Part shown: one piece after another, positions 7,735-17,500 of the stretch | How positions within the stretch are numbered: the first letter of the stretch is position 1 | How the letters are laid out: the number at the start of each line of letters is the position of its first letter | Source: UBA6168 sp041741095 | Lineage (GTDB): Bacteria; Bacteroidota; Bacteroidia; Chitinophagales; Saprospiraceae | Assembly (NCBI GenBank): GCA_041741095.1 | Contig: JBGSKQ010000106.1 | Location: 62,001 to 126,000, forward strand | Length of the DNA: 64,000 bases | Direction: 5' to 3' | The notes under the pieces: model-generated | What the model saw: only the letters and a program-made list of their open reading frames with translations | Databases searched by the model: none | Told to the model about the DNA's origin: nothing | Program-made: the position numbers and the translations under genes

Positions 7735-9495
7735 ATGACTACATTTCGAGTGAACCCATCCCTGTTACTCCTTGCTACCTTTTTTGTTTTTTCCTGTGTA
7801 AACGAACCGACTGTCAAGTGGAAACACAACGACAACACCGTGCGGGTGCGGGTGAACGCCAGCATCCAGACGCTGAACCCTTACCTGACTTCTGCCGCCT
7901 GGGCCAGAACGGCCAACGAAATGATGTACCAATACCCGATGGACTTCGACCCTGCCACCTTGGAACTGGCCCCGCAACTGGTAAAATCCGCCCCAAGGGT
8001 GGAAGACATCACCGAGGGCGACTACAAAGGGGGCGAAAAATTCACCTTTGAAATATTGGAAGAAGCAGTGTGGGACGATGGAAAGCCCGTGACTGGCAAC
8101 GATTATGTTTTTTCGTTAAAAACGCTGTTCAACCCAAAATTGCCCTTGCAGCGCTACGCCAATTATTTTGAATACGTGAAAGACATCCAGGTTGATCCGG
8201 CCAACCCCAAGCAATTCAGCGTTTTTACCAACCAAAAGTTCATGCTCAACCTTGGCGTGGTGGCCAATGTCACCGTTTTGCCGGAGCATATTTTCGACCC
8301 AGAGGGTTTGACAAAAGACATCAGCTATAAAGAATTGGCCGACCCCGCTATGGCTCCCAAATTCGCCGAAAACGAGCAACTGACCCAATTCGCCGAGCTG
8401 TTCCAATCGCCCGAATATGGCAGGGAAAAAGTATCGGGTTCCGGCCCCTACAGGCTGGGCGACTGGGTGGAAGGCCAGCGCATCGTTTTGGTAAAAAAAG
8501 AAAACTGGTGGGGCGACAAATTGGCCGACCAATACCAAATGCTGCGGGCCTACCCCGATACCATCATTTACTTGCCTATCGAAGACCAAACGGCGGCCAT
8601 CACCGCCCTGAAAGCAGAGGATTATGACGTAGGTTTTGAACTGGACGTGAAGCAGTTTTTGGAGGTAAAAAAAGATTCTTTCCTTTCCGAAATCTACGAT
8701 TTTCAGACGCCGCCCCGCTTTGCATTTTTTTATGTTGGGATACAAAACCGCAACCCCAAACTGGCCGATAAAAAGGTACGGCAAGCTTTGGCCAGGGTCA
8801 TTGACATGGATGCCATTATCAAGGATGTGTACGATGGCATGGGCGAGCGGGTGGTCGGCCCCATTTTGCCCGATAAAAAATACATCAACAAAAGCCTGAA
8901 ACCTATCCCGCTGGATTTGGAAGCTGCCAAAAAGCTGCTCAACGAAGCTGGCTGGACTGACTCCGACGGCAACGGCATCCTCGACAAGGTGCTGGACGGC
9001 CAAAAGACGGATCTGAAACTGGATTTCCTCTACGTGCCTGGCTCCATTTTTCAGGAAAATTTCACGGAAATATTTAAAAACAACGCCCAAAAAATAGGCG
9101 TGGCCATCGAGCGGGTACCAGTGGAAGCCAACATTCAGCGCCAGCGCATGAGCAGCGGCGAATATGAAATCTCAGGCCTGGGCGCCAGCAGCTTCCCTTT
9201 GCCCGATGACCTGAAACAACTATTCCATACCGAAAGCGCCCAGCCCGGCGGCAGCAACTATACCCGCTTCAGCAATGCAGCAGCCGATGCCTTGATGGAC
9301 GATATCCGCACCACCACCGATGAAGGCAAGCGCAACGAATTGTACCTGCAATTGCAGCAGATCATCTACGATGAGCAGCCGATGATTTTCCAATTTGCCC
9401 CGCTCAGCCGCATCGTGGTTCACAAGCGTTTTGATGCCATATACAGCCGAAAATCACCGGGGGTTTCTTTGCAGCATTTGAAGTTGAAAAGTTGA
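7735..9495 (+). CDS. Peptide/nickel-type ABC transporter substrate-binding lipoprotein (SBP family 5)
   Basis: An extracytoplasmic solute receptor of 586 aa. The start at 7735 gives a lipoprotein signal peptide with the lipobox FVFS-C (Cys 21), so it is lipid-anchored. The SBP_bac_5 (DppA/OppA) fold follows, with typical phrases such as SLNPY-like LNPYLTS, TFEILEEAVWDDGKPVTGNDYVFS, GSGPYRLGDW and DKKVRQALARVID. It ends near the usual family length. Substrates of this family are oligopeptides, dipeptides, nickel or opines; a peptide is the default guess. Two permeases follow on the same strand, separated by a word-repeat array. An earlier in-frame ATG (7573) only adds translated repeat sequence. 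Confidence 0.9.
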   Translation: MTTFRVNPSLLLLATFFVFSCVNEPTVKWKHNDNTVRVRVNASIQTLNPYLTSAAWARTANEMMYQYPMDFDPATLELAPQLVKSAPRVEDITEGDYKGGEKFTFEILEEAVWDDGKPVTGNDYVFSLKTLFNPKLPLQRYANYFEYVKDIQVDPANPKQFSVFTNQKFMLNLGVVANVTVLPEHIFDPEGLTKDISYKELADPAMAPKFAENEQLTQFAELFQSPEYGREKVSGSGPYRLGDWVEGQRIVLVKKENWWGDKLADQYQMLRAYPDTIIYLPIEDQTAAITALKAEDYDVGFELDVKQFLEVKKDSFLSEIYDFQTPPRFAFFYVGIQNRNPKLADKKVRQALARVIDMDAIIKDVYDGMGERVVGPILPDKKYINKSLKPIPLDLEAAKKLLNEAGWTDSDGNGILDKVLDGQKTDLKLDFLYVPGSIFQENFTEIFKNNAQKIGVAIERVPVEANIQRQRMSSGEYEISGLGASSFPLPDDLKQLFHTESAQPGGSNYTRFSNAAADALMDDIRTTTDEGKRNELYLQLQQIIYDEQPMIFQFAPLSRIVVHKRFDAIYSRKSPGVSLQHLKLKS

Positions 9496-9585
9496 ATGGT
9501 TATATTAAATGGTTATATGGTTATATGGTTAACCATCCAGCCATGTAGCCATCCAGCCATTTAGCCATTTAACCATCCAACCATG
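9491..9585. repeat. Word array that runs into the permease start codon
   Basis: ATGGTTAT words (about 9495-9530) meet AACCATCC/AGCCATTT words (9531-9584) at a perfect 12-base palindrome (9525-9536). The last repeat unit supplies the ATG (9583) of the permease gene. The array shares words with 7601-7665. Confidence 0.75.
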
Positions 9586-11004
9586 TTTTCCTACCTCGCC
9601 AAGCGCCTGCTACTGTTCATTCCGACGCTGATCCTCGTCAGCCTGATAGCCTTTGGCTTGAGCCGATTGACGCCAGGCGATTCGGTGACGGCCTACCTGC
9701 AAAGCAATCCTTTCGAGCGCTCCATGTCGAAACCCAACGACCTGTTCAATGCCGAAAGGGCCTACCGGCAAGCCGCCGAAACATTGCACGAAGACAAGCC
9801 CGCTTTTTATTGCTCCATTTCACCCAAAGCCTACCCGGACACATTGTACAAAGTGGTGATAAAAAACAGGCGGGAGACTTTGGAAAAACTCATCGGGCAA
9901 TATGGCAACTGGCCAGCGATTCAGGACTATTACCAAAGCATCCGAACAGCGGAACTGCAATTGCTGGCGCTGCCCGATTCAGTGGCCAGGCTGGCCTCGC
10001 CCCTGAAGATACCGCTTCGGGAACTCTACATCAGCTCGCAGCCCGCCGCCATACAGTCACGGCTGGACGAACTGGCCAGTATTTTACAAAAAGACAGCCT
10101 GCTGATGGCCACTGTGGGCGGGGCCGTATTGGAGGTGGGTGAAAAATTCATGGAAGTAAAAAACAGGGCCACACGCTGGCAATTAAACATCCCCGCCTTT
10201 CGATGGTACGGCCTCGACAACCAGTACCACCGCTGGATCAGCCATTTTGCCGTGGGTGATTTCGGCACCTCGCTGACCAACCGGCGACCCGTGACGGACA
10301 AAATCTCCCCTGCCCTTTTTTGGACTTTGTTGCTCAATATTGCCGCCATCCTGTTGGCCTTTCTGCTGGCGGTGCCGCTGGGCGTATGGTCGGCGGTGAA
10401 AAAGGGGAAACGCTTCGACAAAATAGCTTCCGTTGGGCTGTTCATGCTGTATTCCTTGCCCGCATTTTGGGTGGGCACTCTGCTGCTCATTTTCTTCGCC
10501 ACCAGGGAATACGGGATGCAGCTTTTTCCTGGGCCGGGCCTTGGCAATATCTCTTCTGGCGCTACTTTTTGGCAAAAAATAAGCACGGCAGCTCCGCACC
10601 TTGTATTGCCGATTATTTGCATCACCTATCCGGCTTTGGCTTTCATTTCACGGCAGGCCAGGGGCGGCATGGTAGAGGTTTTAAAAAAAGATTTCATCCG
10701 CACCGCCAGGGCCAAGGGGCTTCCGGAGGGACGGGTCGTGTGGCGGCACGGCTTCCGCAATGCCTTGTTCCCGGTCATTACCCTCATCGCTTCGGTGTTC
10801 CCGGCGGCCATCGCAGGTTCCGTGACCATTGAGTTTATCTTCAACATCCCCGGCATGGGCCTGCTCACCTACCAGTCCATTTTGCAAAAAGACTGGCCCG
10901 TACTGTTCACCATCCTCATGCTGGGCTCGCTGCTGACCATCGTGGGCATGTTGGTGGCGGATCTGCTGTATGCGCTGGTGGATCCGAGGGTGAGGTTTAG
11001 GTGA
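9583..11004 (+). CDS. DppB-like ABC transporter permease with enlarged periplasmic loop
   Basis: Inner-membrane subunit of the peptide-type importer. TM1 lies at about 7-27 (LLLFIPTLILVSLIAFGLSRLTPGD). The usual DFGTS motif is reached only near residue 226, so about 190 residues separate them, well over 100 more than in standard DppB. The core then looks canonical: several spans, the EAA loop (FIRTARAKGLPEGRVVWRHGFRNALFPVI) contacting the ATPase, and IEFIFNIPGMG. The 473-aa length is large for this family because of that insertion, which is charged and probably helical. The start codon is provided by a repeat array. It overlaps the next permease by four bases (GTGA), suggesting translational coupling. 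Confidence 0.88.
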   Translation: MFSYLAKRLLLFIPTLILVSLIAFGLSRLTPGDSVTAYLQSNPFERSMSKPNDLFNAERAYRQAAETLHEDKPAFYCSISPKAYPDTLYKVVIKNRRETLEKLIGQYGNWPAIQDYYQSIRTAELQLLALPDSVARLASPLKIPLRELYISSQPAAIQSRLDELASILQKDSLLMATVGGAVLEVGEKFMEVKNRATRWQLNIPAFRWYGLDNQYHRWISHFAVGDFGTSLTNRRPVTDKISPALFWTLLLNIAAILLAFLLAVPLGVWSAVKKGKRFDKIASVGLFMLYSLPAFWVGTLLLIFFATREYGMQLFPGPGLGNISSGATFWQKISTAAPHLVLPIICITYPALAFISRQARGGMVEVLKKDFIRTARAKGLPEGRVVWRHGFRNALFPVITLIASVFPAAIAGSVTIEFIFNIPGMGLLTYQSILQKDWPVLFTILMLGSLLTIVGMLVADLLYALVDPRVRFR

Positions 11005-12320
11005 TAAAAGCATTAAAATTGTTTGGAAAAGAAAAAAATATTATAAAAATGGTAGAACGGGGCAACCTGCAACCCAGGCCCCTCTCCCAACTGAAGCGGC
11101 GCTTCCGGCGCAGCCGCACGGCGCTTTGGTCGCTGCGGGTGCTGTACGGGCTGGTGTTCGTGGCTGTTTTTGGGGACTTTATCGCCAACGACAAGCCTAT
11201 TTTTTGCAAAATCAAAGGGACGCTGTACTTCCCTGTTTTTAAACAATATGCCGTTGACCTGGGCCTGGCGCAGTGGCCCGCCGAATTTTACCAAAACGAT
11301 TGGCAAAGCCATGCATACGAATCGGTGCTATTCCCGCCCATCCCTTATGCTGCTTCCACGATTGACCCTAAAAATACGGGCTACAAAAGCCCTTTTGCGG
11401 AGCAAAATATCCCCTCCCGGCGCTACCGCCACTGGCTGGGCACGGACAATATCGGCCACGACCTCGCCGCTGGCCTGGTAGCGGGCACCCGCACGGCGCT
11501 GCTGGTGGGCCTGATTGCGATGGCCATTGCTACCTTGATAGGTGTGGTGCTCGGTTCATTGGCGGGCTATTTTGGCGACGAAGGTTTCAAGATTTCCCGC
11601 ATCCAGGTTGGGCTGAACCTCTTAGCCCTGCTACTGGCCTGGTTTTATGCTTTCCGGGCGAGGGGTTTTGTGCTGTCCGAAGCGGCAAAAAACGGCGGCT
11701 TGGGCTGGGAACTGCTGAAAAGCCTGACCATTGCTGCCCTTGTTTTTTTGCTGGCCAATGCCTTGGCCTTCCTTTTTTCAAAATGGCCTGTTTTAAACAA
11801 AAAAATCACCCTGCCGCTCGACCTGCTCACCATGCGGGCCATTGAGGTGCTGAACTCCATTCCCGGCCTTTTGCTCTTGCTCTCCATCGTGGCGGTTTTG
11901 CAAAAAAGCAGCCTTTTTCACATCATGGCCATTATCGGGCTGATACGCTGGACGGGCATCGCCCGCTTCCAACGGGCAGAACTCCTGAAAATCCGTCACC
12001 TTAATTATATAGAGGCAGCACGGGCGATGGGCTTTTCCAATCGGCGCATCTTGTTCCGCCACGCCCTGCCCAATGCCGTGTCGCCCGTGCTGATCACCAT
12101 TGCCTTTGGCATTGCATCGGCCATCTTGCTGGAGTCTGCCTTGTCTTTTTTAGGATTTGGTGGCGATAGCGCCACCTGGGGGAAAATGCTGTCGGAGGCG
12201 AGGCGCTACCCAAGTGCCTGGTGGTTGGCTGTATTCCCTGGCGGGATGATTTTCGTTTCGGTGACCATTTTCAACTTGATCGGGGAAGGGTTGACGGAGG
12301 CGATGTCGGGAGAAAATTGA
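11001..12320 (+). CDS. DppC-like ABC transporter permease
   Basis: Second permease of the importer (439 aa). A GTG start at 11001 overlaps the upstream stop; an ATG 16 codons later (11049) is the alternative. The N-terminal OppC-type segment (LKRRFRRSRTALWSL...VFGDFIANDKP) precedes a periplasmic stretch with HWLGTDNIGHDLAAGLVAG. The EAA motif is clear near the C-terminus (NYIEAARAMGFSNRRILFRHALPNAVSPVL). A pair of extra spans (about residues 195-275) not found in minimal DppC separates the first transmembrane unit from the core. No oppD/oppF-type ATPase is nearby; the next genes are unrelated, so the ATPases must be encoded elsewhere or shared. Confidence 0.88.
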   Translation: MIKALKLFGKEKNIIKMVERGNLQPRPLSQLKRRFRRSRTALWSLRVLYGLVFVAVFGDFIANDKPIFCKIKGTLYFPVFKQYAVDLGLAQWPAEFYQNDWQSHAYESVLFPPIPYAASTIDPKNTGYKSPFAEQNIPSRRYRHWLGTDNIGHDLAAGLVAGTRTALLVGLIAMAIATLIGVVLGSLAGYFGDEGFKISRIQVGLNLLALLLAWFYAFRARGFVLSEAAKNGGLGWELLKSLTIAALVFLLANALAFLFSKWPVLNKKITLPLDLLTMRAIEVLNSIPGLLLLLSIVAVLQKSSLFHIMAIIGLIRWTGIARFQRAELLKIRHLNYIEAARAMGFSNRRILFRHALPNAVSPVLITIAFGIASAILLESALSFLGFGGDSATWGKMLSEARRYPSAWWLAVFPGGMIFVSVTIFNLIGEGLTEAMSGEN

Positions 12321-12406
12321 CGTTTTGCTGGCGTTTGATTTCAAATATGATAAATATAAATGTAGTTTTTGAGTGAAACCTGGGCCAAAGCCACACGTTA
12401 GGGGGA

Positions 12407-12601
12407 TCAGTGGCGCTTGTTAGCACCTTTGGGGAAAAGCCCCGAACGGGTTTTTGACTTGGGATAATTGCCTTTTTTATTGGGCTGAACGTGTGCGTTC
12501 TCGTTCATTGGACAGCTGGTGCCCCGATTGCAGGAGGAGGTTGAAACAGCAAGAAACGAAGCAAAAAACAATAATACGAGTGAAACAGTCAATTTCTTCA
12601 T
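12407..12601 (-). CDS. Small putative lipoprotein
   Basis: A 64-aa product starting at the ATG at 12601 (an ATG three codons upstream is possible). It has a hydrophobic signal (KLTVSLVLLFFASFLAVS) ending in a lipobox-like TSS-C, then a short soluble tail with a second Cys and a basic end (NKKGNYPKSKTRSGLFPKGANKRH is lysine/arginine-rich). Short lipoproteins with a basic C-terminus ending near LFPK are seen in Bacteroidota; no function is known to me. It is divergent from hup and has no visible Bacteroidota promoter. Confidence 0.6.
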   Translation of the reverse strand: MKKLTVSLVLLFFASFLAVSTSSCNRGTSCPMNENAHVQPNKKGNYPKSKTRSGLFPKGANKRH

Positions 12602-12721
12602 GGACAGCATTTGTATGGTAGTTTTAAAAAAATTAGTGTACAAAGTTGGGCATATTAGGGCTAAAATGATAGGGTTCATGCGGAAATACCAATAAAATCA
12701 GGCATTTTTCTTTGCAAAACG

Positions 12722-12751
12722 TTTGGAATACCCACTGACTGTATAAATTTG
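12722..12751 (+). promoter_or_regulatory. Bacteroidota-type promoter of hup
   Basis: A -33 TTTG (12722-12725) and a -7 TAAATTTG (12744-12751) are separated by 18 bases, close to the phylum consensus. The start codon lies 41 bases further on. This is the best-matching promoter in the window and supports the phylum assignment. Confidence 0.7.
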
Positions 12752-12791
12752 CGCCACTTTTTTAAATCCTTAATTTTTTAAAACTACCAAG

Positions 12792-13064
12792 ATGAATAAA
12801 GGAGATTTGATCAACAAAGTTGCTGAAAGCGCCGGCCTCACCAAAGCACAGGCTTCTTCTGCTGTAAACACGGTTTTTGACGCCATCGGTGAAAGCCTAA
12901 CGGGCGGTGACAAAGTCACCCTGATCGGATTCGGCACTTTCTCTGTTTCCCGTAGGGAAGCACGTACGGGCCGCAACCCTCAGACCGGTAAAAGCATTAC
13001 CATCGCCGCTAAAAGCTCTGTCAAGTTCAAAGCTGGCAAGGAGCTTACCGAATCTGTGAACTAA
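12792..13064 (+). CDS. hup: HU-family DNA-binding protein
   Basis: A 90-aa nucleoid protein that bends and compacts DNA. The whole HU/IHF fold is present: an N-terminal helical dimerisation part (NKGDLINKVAESAGLTKAQA), the GFGTFSVSRREARTGRNPQTG signature at about 46-64 including the beta-arm with the conserved intercalating Pro in RNPQTG, and a C-terminal helix. The length is exactly that of the family. It is monocistronic, with a good promoter (12722-12751) and an intrinsic terminator 36 bases after the stop, as expected for an abundant protein. Confidence 0.95.
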   Translation: MNKGDLINKVAESAGLTKAQASSAVNTVFDAIGESLTGGDKVTLIGFGTFSVSRREARTGRNPQTGKSITIAAKSSVKFKAGKELTESVN

Positions 13065-13099
13065 TCAGAAACCAGAAGAATTAAGCTTTCTGAAAGGAT

Positions 13100-13138
13100 A
13101 GGGCAATTTGGGTACTCCCCGGGTTGCCCTTTTCCTTT
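13100..13138 (+). terminator. Intrinsic terminator of hup
   Basis: A 7-bp stem (13100-13106, AGGGCAA, with 13124-13130, TTGCCCT) extends inward with CCC/GGG pairs and is followed by TTTCCTTTTC. It fits a rho-independent terminator for the upstream HU gene. Confidence 0.7.
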
Positions 13139-13145
13139 TCAATGA

Positions 13146-13195
13146 GAGAATGAGAGGCCCAAACACAAAAACACACAAACACACAAACACGCCCA
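13146..13195. repeat. CAAACACA word array
   Basis: About four tandem 8-nt CAAACACn words at 13159-13190, between the hup terminator and the next gene. They share sequence with the arms of the 4874-4937 hairpin but have no inverted partner here. This is single-arm sequence with no coding content. Confidence 0.6.
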
Positions 13196-13227
13196 AAATC
13201 ATAGCCAGCCCCTAAGCTCAGAATTTT

Positions 13228-13235
13228 TACTTTTG
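13228..13235 (+). promoter_or_regulatory. Putative -7 box upstream of the trans-sulfuration gene
   Basis: TACTTTTG matches TAnnTTTG exactly, 75 bases before the ATG at 13311. No TTTG is visible at the expected -33 distance, so support is limited. Confidence 0.3.
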
Positions 13236-13310
13236 CGGCCCCTTTTGGGAGTGTGCTTACAAACCACTGCCAAACTGGCATTTGAAAACTACCGAACCGA
13301 ATAATTCCAC

Positions 13311-14456
13311 ATGAAATTTGCAACTAAAGCCATCCATGCCGGCGTGGAGCCGGACCCATCCACCGGGGCCGTGATGACGCCCATTTATCAAACCTCTACC
13401 TACGCCCAGGCCGCCCCCGGCGACCACAAGGGCTACGAATATGCCCGCACGCAAAACCCGACCCGCCATGCGCTTGAGGCTAATCTGGCGGCTTTGGAAA
13501 ATGGGGCGGACGGCATCTGCTTCGCCAGTGGCATGGCTGCCATGGACGCCGTTTTGAAACTGCTCAATGCGGGCGATGAAGTGGTGGCCACCAACGACCT
13601 GTATGGCGGCTCTTACCGCATCATCACCAAGATTTACGAGCGGTTTGGCTTGAAAGGGCATTTCGTGCCGATGTACGACGCCACCCAGGTCGAGCAATAT
13701 TTGACCAAAAACACCAAGCTGCTCTGGATAGAAACGCCCACCAACCCCATGCTCAACATTGTGGACATCGAGGCGATTTGCAAATTGGCCAAATCGAGGG
13801 GCATCCTGACCTGTGTGGACAACACTTTTGCCTCGCCTTATTTACAAAACCCACTGGACTTGGGCGCAGATATGGTGGTGCATTCTGCCACCAAATACCT
13901 CGGCGGCCATTCCGATACGGTGCTGGGGGCCGTTGTAGCCAAAGAACAAGAACTGGCCGACCGCCTTCATTTTATCCAAAATGCCAGCGGTGGTGTGCCC
14001 GGCCCGATGGACTGTTTCCTGGTGCTGCGGGGCATCAAAACCCTGCACCTGCGGGTACAGCGGGCCTGCGAAAATGCCGAAAGAATCGCCCAATACCTGA
14101 AAGCCCACCCCAAGGCGCACAATGTGTATTACCCCGGCTTTGCCGGGCATCCCGGCCATGCGGTGGCCAAAAAGCAGATGCGCCATTTCGGGGCGATGGT
14201 TTCTTTTGATCTGGAAAACGACAAATTTGAAAATGCCAAGAAGATATTGAGCAAAACAGAGGTTTTCACGCTGGCGGAGTCATTGGGCGGCGTGGAATCG
14301 CTCATCGGCCACCCGGCTTCCATGACCCATGCCTCCATCCCCAGGGAAGAGCGCATGAAAGTGGGCCTGACGGATTCGCTCATCCGCCTCAGCGTGGGCG
14401 TAGAAGATGTGGAGGATTTGATTGGGGATTTGGAGAGGGCGTTTACGTTTTTGTGA
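13311..14456 (+). CDS. Cystathionine gamma-synthase/lyase family PLP enzyme
   Basis: A 381-aa member of the Cys/Met metabolism PLP-dependent family (fold type I, cytoplasmic). The PLP-binding lysine is K195 in SATKYLGGHSD. The YEYARTQNPTR phosphate-binding segment (43-52), the stacking Tyr in NDLYGGSYR and the C-terminal LAESLGGVESLI..P..MTHASIP..ER...G.....LSVGVED signature are all present. Members catalyse cystathionine synthesis (MetB) or cleavage (MetC/CGL) or related gamma-eliminations. The sequence alone does not separate these, so no symbol is assigned. The gene converges with the hybrid sensor at 14527. Confidence 0.9.
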   Translation: MKFATKAIHAGVEPDPSTGAVMTPIYQTSTYAQAAPGDHKGYEYARTQNPTRHALEANLAALENGADGICFASGMAAMDAVLKLLNAGDEVVATNDLYGGSYRIITKIYERFGLKGHFVPMYDATQVEQYLTKNTKLLWIETPTNPMLNIVDIEAICKLAKSRGILTCVDNTFASPYLQNPLDLGADMVVHSATKYLGGHSDTVLGAVVAKEQELADRLHFIQNASGGVPGPMDCFLVLRGIKTLHLRVQRACENAERIAQYLKAHPKAHNVYYPGFAGHPGHAVAKKQMRHFGAMVSFDLENDKFENAKKILSKTEVFTLAESLGGVESLIGHPASMTHASIPREERMKVGLTDSLIRLSVGVEDVEDLIGDLERAFTFL

Positions 14457-14526
14457 GCAATAGCTAACAGGCAGTGCCGATTAAAGAAATCTTGAATAAG
14501 AGAGGTAGCTGTGCTTCGTGTCTCTC

Positions 14527-17500
14527 TCATACCTCGCTCGGCGAATATCCAAATCGCTCCTTAAACCTCGTGGAAAAATATTTCTCATTGCCAAAACCCA
14601 CCATGATTGAGACTTGCATCACATTGCCCTCCTTGTTTTTCAGCAGTTCCAATGCTCTGTCAAGGCGATAATTTCGGACGAACTCGTTGGCTGATTGGTC
14701 GGTGAGTGCCTTGAGCTTTCGGTGTAGTTGCACCCGGCTAACGAACATTTTGGAAGCCAGTGATTCCACAGAAAGCGTTTCGTCGTCCAATTGTTCTTCC
14801 AATATCAAGGTGAACTTCCGCAAAAATTCGTTTTCGATTATTGGCAACTCCTCTACCAATTTTTTAATGGAATGGCCATTGGCCGAATGGCTAAATTTTT
14901 CCAGCAAATGCCTCCTTCCTTCTATAAGTTTTTCGATGCGCACCAATAATTCTTCTGTATGAAAAGGTTTGGAAAGATAGGCGTCGGCGCCTGTCCGCAA
15001 GCCTTGGATTTTGCTGTCAATGGCCGTTTTTGCTGTCAATAAAATAATGGGGATGTGCGAGGTCAGGTAGTCATTTTTAAGTTCGTCGCAGACCTGGAAG
15101 CCGTCCTTTTCGGGCATCATCACATCTGAAATAACCAAATCGGGGATAAGTTCTTTGGCCTTTCGGATGCCTTCCGCCCCATTGGAGGCTTCGACGACCT
15201 GGTATTGGCTGGACAGGATGCTTTGGATGAACTGTCGGAGTTCGGGGTTGTCTTCTATGATGAGAAGGGAGAGGTGAGGGGTGAAAAGCGAGGGTTGAGG
15301 AGCGAGGGTTGAGGAATGGGCTGATTCTATCTTTAAATTTCCCGAATGCCTTTCCTCACCCCTCACCTCTCGCATCTCACTTCTATTAGCCATTGGCAGC
15401 GTGACCGTAAATGTTGCCCCTTTCCCAACTTCGCTTTCCACGTCAATGGTGCCTCCCATCAATTCCACCAATTCTTTCGTCAAAGCCAAGCCGATGCCCG
15501 TACCTTCATTTGTGCGGGTGGAACTTGTATCTACTTGGTAAAAGCGTTCAAAAATGTGGTGCTGTGCATCTGGTGGAATGCCGGGGCCGGTATCGGAAAT
15601 AAGAAATTGGAAATAAGAAATTGGAAATTGGTCGTCAATAGAATTTCTAATTTCTAATTGCTTAATTTCCACATTCACCGCACCCTGGGACGTAAACTTC
15701 ACCGCATTCGACAACAAATTGGTCAGCACTTTCTCCACTTTGCCAACATCGAAATAAAACGCTTCGACCTCCAGCAAGCCGCTCATTTTCAACTGGATAC
15801 CTTTCTTTTTTGCTATTACGGCAAAGGATTGGAAAATGGGGCGAATGGTTTCCATAATATCCCCAAGACGCAGGTCAAGCTCCATTTTCCCGCCTTCCAG
15901 TTTGGCCATGTCGAGCAATTGATTGACCAGGGCGAGCATTTTCTCGCCATTGTTTTTTACCAAAGAAAGACGCTGGGCAAAATGGCCGTTGGTGTCCTCG
16001 TTCAGCATTTGCCTGACGGGTTCCAAAATAAGCGTGAGCGGTGTCCGGAACTCGTGGGTGATGTTGGAAAAAAAGTCAGTCTTGATCCGGTCAAGCTCAG
16101 CGAGGCGGGCGGCTTCCCGGTGTTCAAAATCCAATTGGTTTTTCAGTTTTGCACGGTTTATTTGAAAGCGATATAAAGCGAATGCTCCGGCCAAAAACGC
16201 CAATAAATACAGGAAAGAAGCAAGTTTGGTACGCCACCAGGGCGGCAGGATTACGATTTCGAGTTTGGCGGGAGTTTCGCTCCAGATGCCATCGTTGTTC
16301 GAGCCGTTTACTTCAAAAATATATTGGCCGGGCTGCAGGTTAGCATATTGCACCGAGTTGCGCTGGCCAGCCTCCACCCAATCTTTATCAACCCCTGTGA
16401 GGCGGTAGCGGTAATGATTTTGCGTGGGCGAAGTAAAATCGAGGGCTGAAAATTCAATTGATAGTAGGTTTTGGGAATAGTCTAAATCAATGCGATCAGT
16501 AACATTTAGTGGTCTTTTCAAAATGCCGTTTTCAAGCAGGCGAAAATCCTCCCAATGGTTATTCACCGATAAGCGGGTGATAGCAACCTGCGGAGCCTTC
16601 AAATTGAACCGCAAACTGTCAGGATGGAAGGCATTGATGCCATTGATGCCCCCAAAAATCAAGCGCCCGTCAGGGGTTTTTAGAAAACTGCTCTGGTTGA
16701 ACTCGTCAGATTGGAGGCCGTCGGCAGCAGTAAAATTTTTAAATTCCTCTTTGACAACATCGAATCGGGAAAGGCCCCGGTTGGTACTCAGCCAGAGATG
16801 ACCGCTTCCATCTGCCAGCACTGCATACACTACATTATCGGGCAGGCCGTCCTGGGTTTTGAAATGGCGGAATTTGCCCGTCTTTTTGTCTAATCGGTTT
16901 AACCCACCACCTTTTGTTCCTACCCAAAGATATTGTTCCGGGCGGATGGGATCATCCTGCAATGAGAGGATAAAATTGTCAGAAAGGGAACTGCGGTCAT
17001 TTGGATTGTTTTGAAAATAGCTGAACTTCCATCCTTTGCCATCGGGTACGGCTTTTATCAAACCTGGAAAATGATAAATCCAGACCACGCCCTGGGCATC
17101 TTCGTACAGCGTACCCATCAAGAAGGCGCTACCAATATTTCGTTGTTCTATTTTCTTAAATGGCGTACTGGTGGATTCCCCTGTTTGCGGGTTAAAAGAA
17201 ACAAGGGCACAATCGTCTGAAATTGACAGTAAATTCCCATTGTTAGATAACAACAAACCCATTTGATGGCAAGGCTTGGGGTATTTCACCACTTTTTTTG
17301 TCTGGGAATCAACTCGACATAGTAAGCATTGTTGGTCAGCGCTGCTGCCAAGCACCCAAAAATTTCCATCTTTATCAAAAGCGGAAAATTCCCATCTCAG
17401 CAGGTCGGAAAGTCCTGCCAACCAATCGTTGGGGCGGCTTTTGGTGAAGTCTCCATCCTCCCAAATTGTTAAATTGTCTATCGTAAAAAAGATTCCAGCG

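Noticed and set aside
8116..9090. Minus-strand 324-codon frame inside the peptide-binding lipoprotein gene
   Set aside because: Antisense to a well-conserved SBP family 5 sequence; composition is Phe/Gly/His-rich without motifs.
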